From Flavobacterium sp. 270 (GTDB lineage Bacteria > Bacteroidota > Bacteroidia > Flavobacteriales > Flavobacteriaceae): a stretch of 64,000 nucleotides of DNA. Every line of letters starts with the position of its first letter. Position 1 is the stretch's first letter. The notes below the pieces were generated by a model. That model was not told the DNA's origin, ran no database searches, and worked only from the letters and a program-made list of their open reading frames with translations. The stretch lies in the NCBI RefSeq assembly GCF_004368785.1, contig NZ_SODM01000002.1, positions 434,001 to 498,000 of the forward strand, given 5' to 3'. The translations under genes were made by a program, and so were the position numbers. Shown in pieces: positions 7,862 to 17,398 of the stretch.

Positions 7862-10501
7862 GTAATTTTTCTCTTCTTAACTCTGAATATTTTCGGGCAG
7901 AAACCGATTGCTCCAGAAGATAAAATATATAATGCGATTGATGTTTTTACTGAGAATCCTTCCGCGGAAGCGTTACAAAATCTTGCCAAAGAAGAAGCTG
8001 ATTTCTGGAAAAGCGCTAAACCAAAATCTAAAGACGAACTTTTGGCAATTGTGGTTTTAAATTGTAACAAAGCCTATTTTGAAAATCAATTTGGTCAATC
8101 TGAAAATGCTATAAAAAGCTACGAAAAAGCCTGGCAGCTGTATCAAAAAAACAAATTAAAAAATTATGATATTATTGAATATTGCCTGAAACCTTTAGGC
8201 AATTTATATACAATTATTGGCGATTACGACAATGCAGAAAACACGATAAAACAATATTATTTTATTGCTAATCTGGAGAAAAATGAACCGCAGAAAGTGG
8301 CCGCGATTCTTAATTTATCGAATGTATATCAGAATACAGGAAATATCTATAAAGCAATTGATTTAATCGAAAAAACCATTCAAACTGAAAAACTGACTTC
8401 TTCTCAGAAAGGTATTTTATTGAATAATTTAGGAACCAATTATTTTTTAACTATTGGCAGTCCCTACAGCAAAGTAGATGTTTATGAATTAACAGAAAGT
8501 TCTTTTTTGAAAGCGATTTCATTATTAAAAAATGATAAATCACAAACGGAAACGTTATCTAACTCGTATCGAAATTTAGCCAAACTAAAACTGCAACTTC
8601 AAGATTATAAAGCGGCTTCTGAATATTTTAAAAAAGCGCAAACAGAATTTAGTAAAATCAAAAATCAGGAACCTCGAAAAACAGCTCAATTCTATTATGA
8701 GATTGCGCTTCTTGCATTTAAACAAGGAAATACAGCAGATGCAAATCAAAATATTCAATTTGTTTTTAAAACGCTTCTTCCAAAGTATTCAAACGCAAAA
8801 AATATTCTTCCAGACCAAAATTCTCTTTATGCAGAAACTATTTTATTGGATGTTTTAGATTTACAGGCCGAAATTTATCTGGCACAAAACCAACCTCAAA
8901 ATGCTTTAAAAAGTTATACGCTTTCATTTTATATCGAAGATTTGTTTCAATCGCTTTTGGTTTATGAAAATTCTAAAATTGTAACTCAAATCAGGAACCG
9001 AAACCGAACCGAAAAATGCATCGATATTTATCTTTCTCTTTATCAAAAGGATAAAAAAATGAGTTATTTAGAAAGTGCTTTTTTACTTTCGGAGCAAACA
9101 AAATCGGTGGTTTTAAAAGATCACCTCAGCGAGACTAAAAATCTTTCTAGAGAAGAAAAACTCATTTTACAACAGCTTCAAAATTGGAATACTATTATTG
9201 TAAAAGAACAGCAAAAACGGGAATTGGCCGATATTTCTAAAATTAACGAAGCTATTCAAAAACAAAATGAATTGATGTTGCTGCTGAAAAAAGATAAAAA
9301 TAATAAGGCAAAGGAAAGCAACACTGAATTTGATTTACAAAAATTATACGCCAAATTAGAAAATGACAATGCTGTAATGGTTAACTATTTTTGGGGTAAA
9401 AAAACAACTTATGCTTTTACGATACAAAACAATTCTATTTCAGTAAAATTATTGTACAACGCCCCTATGTATTTAGAGCCTGTACTTGGGTTTGTTTCTC
9501 TTTTTAGCAATGCCAATACTATTACAAATGATCCTCAATACTATAATAAAACAGCTTTTCTCGCTTCTGGTATTTTGAGACTGCCGAAAAAATTGCATTA
9601 TAAAAATCTTGTAATTATTCCAGATGGTATTTTAAATTTCCTTCCTTTTGAAGCTTTAATCACAAAGCAGTCCAACACTACCAATTTTGCAAAAATGCAT
9701 TATTTATTGAATGATTTTAATGTTGCTTATAATAATTCGGCTTCTTTTTATCTGAATTCAGTTCCATTTTCTAAAACTAAAAAAACGGTTTTGGGTGTTT
9801 TTCCCATTTTCGAAAAAACAGATTTTGCTTTGACTTTCTCTAAGAATGAATTGCAGTCTATAAAGAAAAAATTTGATGGTCAGTATTTCGAAAACCAAAA
9901 TGCGACTTTTTCTAATTTTAAAAATAATGCTGCTAATTATTCTATCATACATTTGAGTACGCATGCTTCTTCGGGCGATTTGGAAACGCCTGCGAGCATC
10001 AAATTTTACGATCAGGAAATCTTATATTCAGAATTGTATAATTTAAATCTAAAACCTGATTTGGTAGTTTTAAGTGCCTGCGAAACTGGAATTGGAAAAC
10101 TCTATAAAGCGGAAGGCGCAATGAGTGTTGCACGAGGTTTTCAGTTTGCCGGCGCTCAGAATTTATTGTTTTCGTTATGGAAGGTTAATGATTTTACAAC
10201 TTATATTTTTATGAATGATTTTTATAAAAACATTAAAAGCAATCAATCTTATTTTGAAGCAAATGCCAATGCAAAACGTGATTTTTTGAAAGATTCCGAT
10301 ATTCCAAATGCTAAAAAATCACCTTATTACTGGAGTGCTTTTGTGTATTACGGAAGTATTACGCCACCCGAAAAATCTTCAAATTATATCGTATATATCA
10401 TTAGTTTATTGGCTGTAATTGGTTTATTTTTGATATTCAATCGTTATCAAAAATGGAAAAACTTCAAAAAGTCCTCAAAAAAGAACAATACCGAAAAATA
10501 A
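7838..10501 (+). CDS. Exported TPR-CHAT protein (caspase-like protease fold), membrane anchored
   Basis: 887 residues from ATG 7838; a TTG at 7808 would add ten. A hydrophobic signal (GVIFLFLTLNIFGQ) leads into TPR helices at about 60-420 (NAIKSYEKAWQLYQ; YNDAENTIK-like pairs), a coiled helical linker, then a CHAT domain at about 590-835. The catalytic dyad is visible: His near 709 in IHLSTHASSGD and Cys near 748 in VVLSACETGIG. A single C-terminal membrane helix (YIVYIISLLAVIGLFLIF) precedes a short basic tail. Topology therefore puts the protease domain outside the cytoplasm. CHAT proteins are clan CD peptidases related to caspases and separase; the target here is unknown. The last 49 nt overlap the next gene. 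Confidence 0.85.
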   Translation: MTLHNLYGVIFLFLTLNIFGQKPIAPEDKIYNAIDVFTENPSAEALQNLAKEEADFWKSAKPKSKDELLAIVVLNCNKAYFENQFGQSENAIKSYEKAWQLYQKNKLKNYDIIEYCLKPLGNLYTIIGDYDNAENTIKQYYFIANLEKNEPQKVAAILNLSNVYQNTGNIYKAIDLIEKTIQTEKLTSSQKGILLNNLGTNYFLTIGSPYSKVDVYELTESSFLKAISLLKNDKSQTETLSNSYRNLAKLKLQLQDYKAASEYFKKAQTEFSKIKNQEPRKTAQFYYEIALLAFKQGNTADANQNIQFVFKTLLPKYSNAKNILPDQNSLYAETILLDVLDLQAEIYLAQNQPQNALKSYTLSFYIEDLFQSLLVYENSKIVTQIRNRNRTEKCIDIYLSLYQKDKKMSYLESAFLLSEQTKSVVLKDHLSETKNLSREEKLILQQLQNWNTIIVKEQQKRELADISKINEAIQKQNELMLLLKKDKNNKAKESNTEFDLQKLYAKLENDNAVMVNYFWGKKTTYAFTIQNNSISVKLLYNAPMYLEPVLGFVSLFSNANTITNDPQYYNKTAFLASGILRLPKKLHYKNLVIIPDGILNFLPFEALITKQSNTTNFAKMHYLLNDFNVAYNNSASFYLNSVPFSKTKKTVLGVFPIFEKTDFALTFSKNELQSIKKKFDGQYFENQNATFSNFKNNAANYSIIHLSTHASSGDLETPASIKFYDQEILYSELYNLNLKPDLVVLSACETGIGKLYKAEGAMSVARGFQFAGAQNLLFSLWKVNDFTTYIFMNDFYKNIKSNQSYFEANANAKRDFLKDSDIPNAKKSPYYWSAFVYYGSITPPEKSSNYIVYIISLLAVIGLFLIFNRYQKWKNFKKSSKKNNTEK

Positions 10502-10890
10502 AATTTAAAATTACTAAAACCCAGCATTTGTCTATTAAGGCAAAAATCAATGGCGTTTCCGGAAGTTTTATTTTAGATACAGGCGCTTCTAATACTTGTA
10601 TAGGATTTGAAAGTATTGAACATTTTGAATTGCAGGCAAAAAAATCTAAAACCAAAGCTTCCGGCGCTGGCGGAACGGGCATGGAAACTCAGATTTCGGC
10701 CAATAACATTTTGAAAATCGGAAGCTGGAAAAATAAAGATTTTAGTATTGTAATTTTTGATCTTTCGCACGTTAACGAAGCTTTAGAATCTTATAAAGCA
10801 AAACCTGTTCACGGCATTATTGGTGCTGATGTTTTGCTGGAAGGAAAAGCTATTATTGATTATTACAATCATTATTTGTATTTGAAATAG
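10453..10890 (+). CDS. Retropepsin-like aspartic protease
   Basis: 145 residues, a single retropepsin-like lobe. The active-site motif is at residues 42-44 in FILDTGASNTCIG, with hydrophobic-hydrophobic-Gly near the end (HGIIGADVLLEGKAIIDY). As in retroviral proteases it would need to dimerise. There is no signal peptide. Starting at ATG 10453 keeps the beta hairpin before DTG and overlaps the CHAT gene by 49 nt in its -1 frame. A later start would cut into the fold, so the overlap is real. The pair may be translationally coupled, or joined by frameshifting at 10477-10483. Confidence 0.8.
   Translation: MEKLQKVLKKEQYRKIKFKITKTQHLSIKAKINGVSGSFILDTGASNTCIGFESIEHFELQAKKSKTKASGAGGTGMETQISANNILKIGSWKNKDFSIVIFDLSHVNEALESYKAKPVHGIIGADVLLEGKAIIDYYNHYLYLK
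10477..10483 (+). promoter_or_regulatory. A AAA AAG slippery heptamer in the CHAT/retropepsin overlap
   Basis: In the CHAT frame the codons read TCA AAA AAG AAC, so A AAA AAG is in the phase required for -1 frameshifting. It is the same heptamer as in Escherichia coli dnaX. A -1 slip would continue as Lys-Lys-Glu-Gln-Tyr in the retropepsin frame. No strong downstream hairpin or upstream Shine-Dalgarno sequence is seen. Confidence 0.45.
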
Positions 10891-10943
10891 AATATTAACT
10901 TACCTTTTACGAGAAACCGTAATTTTAACAATATTTATAGTAT

Positions 10944-10951
10944 TATATTTG
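10944..10951 (+). promoter_or_regulatory. -7 box TATATTTG of the giant repeat gene
   Basis: Matches the Bacteroidota consensus TAnnTTTG; transcription would start near 10958. This makes a TTG at 10949 an unlikely start codon and supports ATG 10979. Confidence 0.5.
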
Positions 10952-10978
10952 TTGTACCATTTTAACAAATCTGATACT

Positions 10979-13900
10979 ATGAAAAAAACTCTACTCTGTT
11001 TTCTTTTATTGTTTACCTCTATTTTTTATGCCCAAGTAACTTCTATCACAACTTGTAGTGATGTTCCTTTTAATTTAACAAATCTTAAAGCCGATTTTAT
11101 TGGTAACTTAGATCCTGTTGAAACAAGTGTAAGTTATTTTTTAAGTCTTGATGATGCATTAAATAATACAAATGTAATTGCAAATCCAACAACATATATT
11201 GGAGCTGCAGGCATTTCAAAAATTTATGGCAGAATTGACAATAATGGAACTATTACAACCAATTATTTTAATCTGACTGTATTTAAGCCTTTGACTGTAA
11301 CGGCTTCTAATCTACCAATACTCTGTAAAGGAGATAGAACTTCATTGACTGTTAATGTTTCTGGAGAATACAGCTCTTATCAATATTCTATAAACGGTGG
11401 CGCTTTTACAAGTAATAATTATTACAACAATCTCCCTGCTGGCGTTTACACTATAAAAGTAAAAAGTCCAGATAATGTTTGTCCGGATGTTACAATTAAT
11501 CATACCATTACAGAGCCAAACGCATTACTTGCAACAGCTGCGATTTTAAACCAAAATACGATCATTACTACTGTTGTTGGTGGAACTGCTCCCTATGTGT
11601 ATTCTTTAGACGGCGCTGTTCCTCAAACGAATAATATTTTTCCAAATTTAAATCCTGGTAATCACAATATAATTGTAAGAGATGCTGCAGGTTGCGAAAC
11701 AGTGGTAGCTGCAAATGTTTTGCCTCCTTTAAGTGCAGTTGCAGCTATTGTTAAAGAATTAGACTGTACAAATAGCGGTGCTGTGTTAAATATTATTGGT
11801 GTCGGCGGGCAGGCTCCGTATGTTTATTCAATAGATAATGGCTATACCTATCAACCATTTAATGTTTTTAATAATGTAAACGCTGGTACTTATCACATAA
11901 TTGTGAAAGATGCTCAAAATACAACCTCCAATCCTTTTTTAATAACAATAAACCCACTTGTGCCGTTGGCGATAAATTCTGCCATTACTAAGCAAATAGA
12001 TTGCAATAGTAATGCTATTATAAACGCAAATGCAACTGGAGGAAGAACTCCTTATCAATATTCTTTTGACGGCGGTATTACTTATACCAGCAGCAATGTT
12101 TTTTCTAATGTAACTGCAGGAACTTATGCAATAACTGTAAGAGACAGCAATGGGTGTATTTCTACATCTCAGTCTATTACTATAAATCCAGTTTCACAAG
12201 TAATTGCAACAGCTTCCAGCACGACATTATTCTGTGCTACAGAGAAATCGACATTAACGATTACTGCGGTTTCTGGACAAGCTCCTTATCAATATTCTTT
12301 AAACAATAGTGCATATTCAGCCAGCCCTATTTTTACTAATCTGAGTCCAGGAAATTACAATATTTCAGTAAGAGATGCTAATGGATGTTTATCTACATTT
12401 CAATACACGATAATATCGCCATTACCAGTATATCCGGATTTGAGTGTAAATGGTCAGACTTTGACAATTACAGGTCAAGGGGGTACTGTACCTTATCAAT
12501 ATTCTGTAGATTCGGCTGCTTTTCAGAGTAATAATGTCTACACGAATTTATCTGCAGGGGATCATTTTATAAAAATCAAAGATGCAAATGGTTGTCAATC
12601 TTATGATTTTATTGTTTCTATTGAAGTTCCTACTCCTTTAACTGCTGTTTCCACAATAACTAAAGAATTGGATTGTATGAGTAATGCGTCAATACAAGTT
12701 AATGCAGCAGGAGGTACTCCGCCATATTTATATGCTATAAATGGAAGCGCATATCAAAGTAGTTCTAGTTTTACTGTTTTTACTGCAGGAAATTATGTGA
12801 TAAATGTAAAAGATGCTCAAAATACTGTCGCAGCAACTTCTGTTGTTGTATATCCAATCACTCCTCCAACATTTTTGTATGAAAAGCAGAATACAAGATG
12901 TAACGGATCAAGTGATGGCAGTATTAGAATTATAGCATCAGGAGGAAAAGCTCCTTATCTTTATTCACTTAACAATGGCCCTTATCTAAATAATAATTTT
13001 TATACTGATTTAAGTTCTGGCATCTATACTGTTAATGTAAAAGATGCTAACGGATGCTTATCATATGAAAATACTATAATGATTGCACAGCCTAGTACAA
13101 TTACAGCAGATGCAACTCTTGCTGCTCAAAATATAACAATTGCTGCAACAGGAGGAAACTTGCCTTATCAATATTCGTTAGACGGATTAAGTTTTCAATC
13201 TGATAATACTTTTGTGAATTTACCTGCTGGAAACTACAAGGGCTGGGTAAAAGATGCTCAAGGTTGTACATCTTCATCAAACACTATTGAAATTTCTAAT
13301 GTGCCTTTAAGTTCTGGTGGTATGACAGTTAAACTGATAGACTGCCGAGGCAATGGTGTTCTTCGCGTGATTGGATATGGCGGAAATCCTCCCTATACAT
13401 ATTCAATAGATGGAGGAACAACGTTTCAAACAAATGATACTTTTTATGATTTAAGCGCCGGAATTTATCCTCTTGCGGTAAAAGATGCTTCGAATACAAT
13501 TGTAAACAATCTTTCTTTTGGACTAAATCCATATATTCCTGTAACAGGCACTACAGTTGTTACCAAGCTTTCAAATTGTATCAATAATGGCACAATAACT
13601 GTTTCTGGAAATGGAGGTCAAATTCCTCTTTATTATTCTATTGATGGCGGCGTAACATATTCTCAAAATAATACATTTTCTGATCTTCCTGCCGGTAATT
13701 ATACTGTATTTGTAAAAGATAGCTTTGATTGTGTTTTTGCTCCTATTTCTACTGTAATAGAATCTTCTGTTCCATTAGTTGCAACAGCTTCAAACACACC
13801 ATTATCTTGTGCTAATGATAAATCGACAATAACAATTACTGCGTCTGGAGGACAAGCTCCTTATTCATATTCTTTTGATGGCGGAATTACTTTTACCAGT

Positions 13901-16900
13901 AGCAATACTTTTTCTAATGCAGTAGCTGGAGTTTATTCAATAATTGTAAAAGATAATTATGGATGTATTTCTAACACATCATTTATAACTGTTAATCCTA
14001 TTACAGCACTTATCGCAACGGCTACTATTACAAAAGAAGTTGATTGCATCAATGGAGCTTTCAGAGTAGATGTAACAGGTGGAAAAAGCCCATATCTGTA
14101 TTCGATTAACAACGAACCTTATACAGCAAGCGTACCTCTTTTCTATAAACAAGCAGGCACTTATACAATAAATGTTAAAGATGATGCCAATTGTATTGCT
14201 ACTGTGGCAATAACCTTAAAACCATATACTTCTGTTAGCGCTACCACAATTGTTACCAATGCAACTTGCGCAGGAACTGCAAACGGTACGATAAGAGTTA
14301 ATGCAAGCGGAGGAGTTCCACCATATACTTATTCATTAGATGGTACTAATTATCAAACCAACAATATTTTTAATAATGTAATGGCCAAATCTTATGTTAT
14401 TAGAATTAAAGACGATCGCAGATGTATAACAAACGTTGGAACAGTTGTAACACAACCCACAAATTTAGCTGTGACTTCAACAATTAAAAATGTAACTTGT
14501 AAAGGTTTGAACAATGGATCAGTTTCATTAACCGTTTCTGGTGGCAAATCTCCTTACACCTATTCAAAAAATGGATCAACGTATTCATCTAATCCTAATT
14601 TTACTTCTTTGACTGCTGGAACTTATACTTTTTATATTAAGGATGCTAGTGGCTGTATTGTATCTTATAATTCAACTATAACTGAGCCAAATTCTTTAGA
14701 ATTAATTACGGATATTAAGACTTTAAACAACGACGAACAAATCGGAGCGTATATCAAATTAGATGCTACTGGTGGAACAGCACCTTATTTATATTCTATA
14801 AAAAATGAAACCTCGGGCGTAGTATATGCTCAAAACTCAACAATAAAGATCTATAGTGGTATGCTTGCAGGTTTATACACAATGAGTGTCGTTGATGCTA
14901 ACGGATGCCAGACAACAAAAAACAATATAAATATCACATTGGCTAACCCAATTGTACTGAATGCTATTAAAACATATCCAAATTGCATCAATAGTTACGG
15001 GTCTTTAAGCGTAAATCTTTCTGGAGGAGTACCTCCTTATTATTATTCAACGGATAAAGGAGTAACTTACACAACTACAAACACGGGAATGACAAATTTA
15101 CCTCTTGGAATTCATTCATTATTGGTAAAAGATGCAATTGGCAATCAAGGTCAAACCCATATATCTGTAAAATCATATGTTCCTCCAAAAATGACTCCTA
15201 TTGTTACTTATGAAACCTCAGATAACTATACTTCTGGTGTAATAACTGTAAGCACTAGCGGCGGAACTGCTCCTTATTCTTATACAGTTAAAGGAACCAG
15301 TGCTAGCAGAATACTAATAGAAAATCAGACTTCTACTATCTATAGTGGATTGCCAGCTGATACCTATACTATATTTTCTAAAGATTCTAATGGTTGCGAA
15401 TCTGCAAAAACTGAAGTAACTCTTACAATTCCAGAACCTATTTTAATAAATGCATCAATTAGTAGTCCTTTAACATGTTCAAATAGTACCACATCTTTAA
15501 CTTTTAGTGCAACTGGAGGAACTGGACCATATCTGTATTCAGCAAATGGTGGCAGAGGTTATACCTCAACCGGTATTTATACTGTAGAAGCAGGAACTTA
15601 TAATCTTTATATAAAAGATGCCCTTGGTAATACAAGTTGGATACTTTATAAAATAAACCCTTATATTCCTTTAATTGTTAGCAATACTACTCAAGATGTA
15701 AATTGTTATGGAGCTGGAGACGGAACCATTACAGTAACCGCAGCAAAAGGAATTGCTCCTTATACTTATTCAATAGGAAATGGATATACAACATCGAATG
15801 TTTTTACTAATTTAAGTGCTAAAACATACACTATAAGTGTAAAAGACGCTGTAGGATGCATTAGTACATCTAATGCTACAATTACGCAGCCAAATAATTT
15901 ATCAGTATCTACTGTTATTACTAACAGCGCTACTGTCGATAGTAACGACGCAAAAATAACAGTTACTGCTTCTGCTGGAACTGCTCCTTATACTTATTCG
16001 CTTACGGATCAAAATGGAATAATGATAACTTCTCCTCAGTCTTCAAATATTCTTGCAAATTTACCAATAGGTACCTTTAATTTACAAGTTACTGATGCAA
16101 AAGGATGTACATTCATTAGAACAGGATTAAGAATCACTTCAAATATAGTTTCTGCTACAGTAGTTGTAACACCTATTACTTGTACTTCTTTGGGTACAAT
16201 AACAATAAATACAGTTGGAGGTAAACTGCCATTCGTTTTTTCATTTAATAATGGTGTTACATGGGGAATTTCAAATGTTGCTAAAAATTTAAATCCGGGT
16301 AATTATATCATTAAAGTTAAAGATACTCAGAATAATATTGTTACAGTTTTAGCTACTATAGCACCTTTAGAACCATTAATTATCACAGCAACACTTGTCT
16401 CTCAAATACACTGTTATGGAGGTCCTGATGCTGTAATACAACTAACGGCAATTGGAGGAAAAGCTCCTTATTATTATTCTTTAAATGGAAATGCTTATCA
16501 ATCGAGTAATACCTTTTCGAATCTTTCTGCCGGCGATTATCAGATTAACGTAAAAGATAGTAATGATTGTATTATGGCTATAATTTATAGAGTAACACAG
16601 CCTTCATTATTAACATCTACAGTTGAAGTTAAGAATCAATCCATAACAATTAATGCTCAAGGTGGAACAGGTGAAATTAGATATGCAATCTCTCCTAATC
16701 TAAATATCTTCTCAACAAATAATACCTTTGAAAATTTAGACTCTGGAATTTATACTGTAATCGCGCAAGATCAAAATGGATGTGTGATGCTTTGGGAGGT
16801 TTCAGTAGATCCGCCGGCTCCAATTACAGAAGAAGGCAAAAATGAGATTGTTTACGAATATAAACCTGGACAAACTTTAGGCGATATTGTCATTGAAGGT

Positions 16901-17323
16901 GAAAACATAAAATGGTACAGCAGTCAAAATAGTCCGACTAGCAAAACCGTTGAAACAGTTTTACCACTAACAACCGTTTTGGTAAATGGCGTAACCTATT
17001 ATGCGTCGCAAACTGTAAACGGAATTGAAAGTAAAGATCGTCTTGCAGTAACGGCAAAATTAAACGGATCTCTTTCTACTCCTAATTTTGATTTAGCAGG
17101 TTTTAAATTTTATCCTAATCCGGTAAAAAATATATTAACTGTAAACAACACTTCTGTAATTGATGAGGTGCAAATCATATCAATTTCCGGAGAATCTGTT
17201 TTATTGAGAAAAATAAACAATACACATTCTGAAATTGATTTATCAAACCTTTCTACCGGAGTTTATATCTTAAAAGTAAAAGCTGACGGTAAACAAAAAG
17301 CAACAAAATTCATTAAAGAATAA
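10979..17323 (+). CDS. Giant SprB-repeat surface protein with T9SS sorting domain
   Basis: 2114 residues from ATG 10979. A signal peptide (TLLCFLLLFTSIFYA) and short N-terminal domain are followed by about 24 SprB-type repeats of roughly 75-85 residues (residues about 110-1925). Each has a core like GGxAPYxYSxDGG, then NLxAGxYxIxVKDAxGC. After a linker, the last 75 residues are a type A T9SS sorting domain (FKFYPNPVKN, then LSTGVYILKVK). Proteins of this build are secreted through the type IX system to the cell surface; SprB itself is a gliding adhesin. Its place after CHAT and retropepsin genes suggests a secreted adhesin of the island. It has its own promoter-like box and a strong terminator. 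Confidence 0.9.
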   Translation: MKKTLLCFLLLFTSIFYAQVTSITTCSDVPFNLTNLKADFIGNLDPVETSVSYFLSLDDALNNTNVIANPTTYIGAAGISKIYGRIDNNGTITTNYFNLTVFKPLTVTASNLPILCKGDRTSLTVNVSGEYSSYQYSINGGAFTSNNYYNNLPAGVYTIKVKSPDNVCPDVTINHTITEPNALLATAAILNQNTIITTVVGGTAPYVYSLDGAVPQTNNIFPNLNPGNHNIIVRDAAGCETVVAANVLPPLSAVAAIVKELDCTNSGAVLNIIGVGGQAPYVYSIDNGYTYQPFNVFNNVNAGTYHIIVKDAQNTTSNPFLITINPLVPLAINSAITKQIDCNSNAIINANATGGRTPYQYSFDGGITYTSSNVFSNVTAGTYAITVRDSNGCISTSQSITINPVSQVIATASSTTLFCATEKSTLTITAVSGQAPYQYSLNNSAYSASPIFTNLSPGNYNISVRDANGCLSTFQYTIISPLPVYPDLSVNGQTLTITGQGGTVPYQYSVDSAAFQSNNVYTNLSAGDHFIKIKDANGCQSYDFIVSIEVPTPLTAVSTITKELDCMSNASIQVNAAGGTPPYLYAINGSAYQSSSSFTVFTAGNYVINVKDAQNTVAATSVVVYPITPPTFLYEKQNTRCNGSSDGSIRIIASGGKAPYLYSLNNGPYLNNNFYTDLSSGIYTVNVKDANGCLSYENTIMIAQPSTITADATLAAQNITIAATGGNLPYQYSLDGLSFQSDNTFVNLPAGNYKGWVKDAQGCTSSSNTIEISNVPLSSGGMTVKLIDCRGNGVLRVIGYGGNPPYTYSIDGGTTFQTNDTFYDLSAGIYPLAVKDASNTIVNNLSFGLNPYIPVTGTTVVTKLSNCINNGTITVSGNGGQIPLYYSIDGGVTYSQNNTFSDLPAGNYTVFVKDSFDCVFAPISTVIESSVPLVATASNTPLSCANDKSTITITASGGQAPYSYSFDGGITFTSSNTFSNAVAGVYSIIVKDNYGCISNTSFITVNPITALIATATITKEVDCINGAFRVDVTGGKSPYLYSINNEPYTASVPLFYKQAGTYTINVKDDANCIATVAITLKPYTSVSATTIVTNATCAGTANGTIRVNASGGVPPYTYSLDGTNYQTNNIFNNVMAKSYVIRIKDDRRCITNVGTVVTQPTNLAVTSTIKNVTCKGLNNGSVSLTVSGGKSPYTYSKNGSTYSSNPNFTSLTAGTYTFYIKDASGCIVSYNSTITEPNSLELITDIKTLNNDEQIGAYIKLDATGGTAPYLYSIKNETSGVVYAQNSTIKIYSGMLAGLYTMSVVDANGCQTTKNNINITLANPIVLNAIKTYPNCINSYGSLSVNLSGGVPPYYYSTDKGVTYTTTNTGMTNLPLGIHSLLVKDAIGNQGQTHISVKSYVPPKMTPIVTYETSDNYTSGVITVSTSGGTAPYSYTVKGTSASRILIENQTSTIYSGLPADTYTIFSKDSNGCESAKTEVTLTIPEPILINASISSPLTCSNSTTSLTFSATGGTGPYLYSANGGRGYTSTGIYTVEAGTYNLYIKDALGNTSWILYKINPYIPLIVSNTTQDVNCYGAGDGTITVTAAKGIAPYTYSIGNGYTTSNVFTNLSAKTYTISVKDAVGCISTSNATITQPNNLSVSTVITNSATVDSNDAKITVTASAGTAPYTYSLTDQNGIMITSPQSSNILANLPIGTFNLQVTDAKGCTFIRTGLRITSNIVSATVVVTPITCTSLGTITINTVGGKLPFVFSFNNGVTWGISNVAKNLNPGNYIIKVKDTQNNIVTVLATIAPLEPLIITATLVSQIHCYGGPDAVIQLTAIGGKAPYYYSLNGNAYQSSNTFSNLSAGDYQINVKDSNDCIMAIIYRVTQPSLLTSTVEVKNQSITINAQGGTGEIRYAISPNLNIFSTNNTFENLDSGIYTVIAQDQNGCVMLWEVSVDPPAPITEEGKNEIVYEYKPGQTLGDIVIEGENIKWYSSQNSPTSKTVETVLPLTTVLVNGVTYYASQTVNGIESKDRLAVTAKLNGSLSTPNFDLAGFKFYPNPVKNILTVNNTSVIDEVQIISISGESVLLRKINNTHSEIDLSNLSTGVYILKVKADGKQKATKFIKE

Positions 17324-17341
17324 TTCAACTTTAATCACAAC

Positions 17342-17379
17342 AAAAAAGCCTTCATTTTCTACAATGAAGGCTTTTTTTA
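17342..17379. terminator. Bidirectional terminator between giant gene and MFS gene
   Basis: Stem AAAAAAGCCTTCAT / ATGAAGGCTTTTTT between two convergent genes, with T-runs on both strands. Confidence 0.9.
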
Positions 17380-17398
17380 TATCGAATGATTCTCTTAA

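Noticed and set aside
10949..10978. TTG 10949 as start of the giant repeat protein
   Set aside because: It lies in the TATATTTG promoter box and adds ten residues before a clean signal peptide starting at ATG 10979.
11360..16790. Tandem repeats that could be taken for a CRISPR-like or non-coding array
   Set aside because: They are one open frame of 75-85-residue SprB repeats with diverged DNA; no constant repeat or spacer structure.
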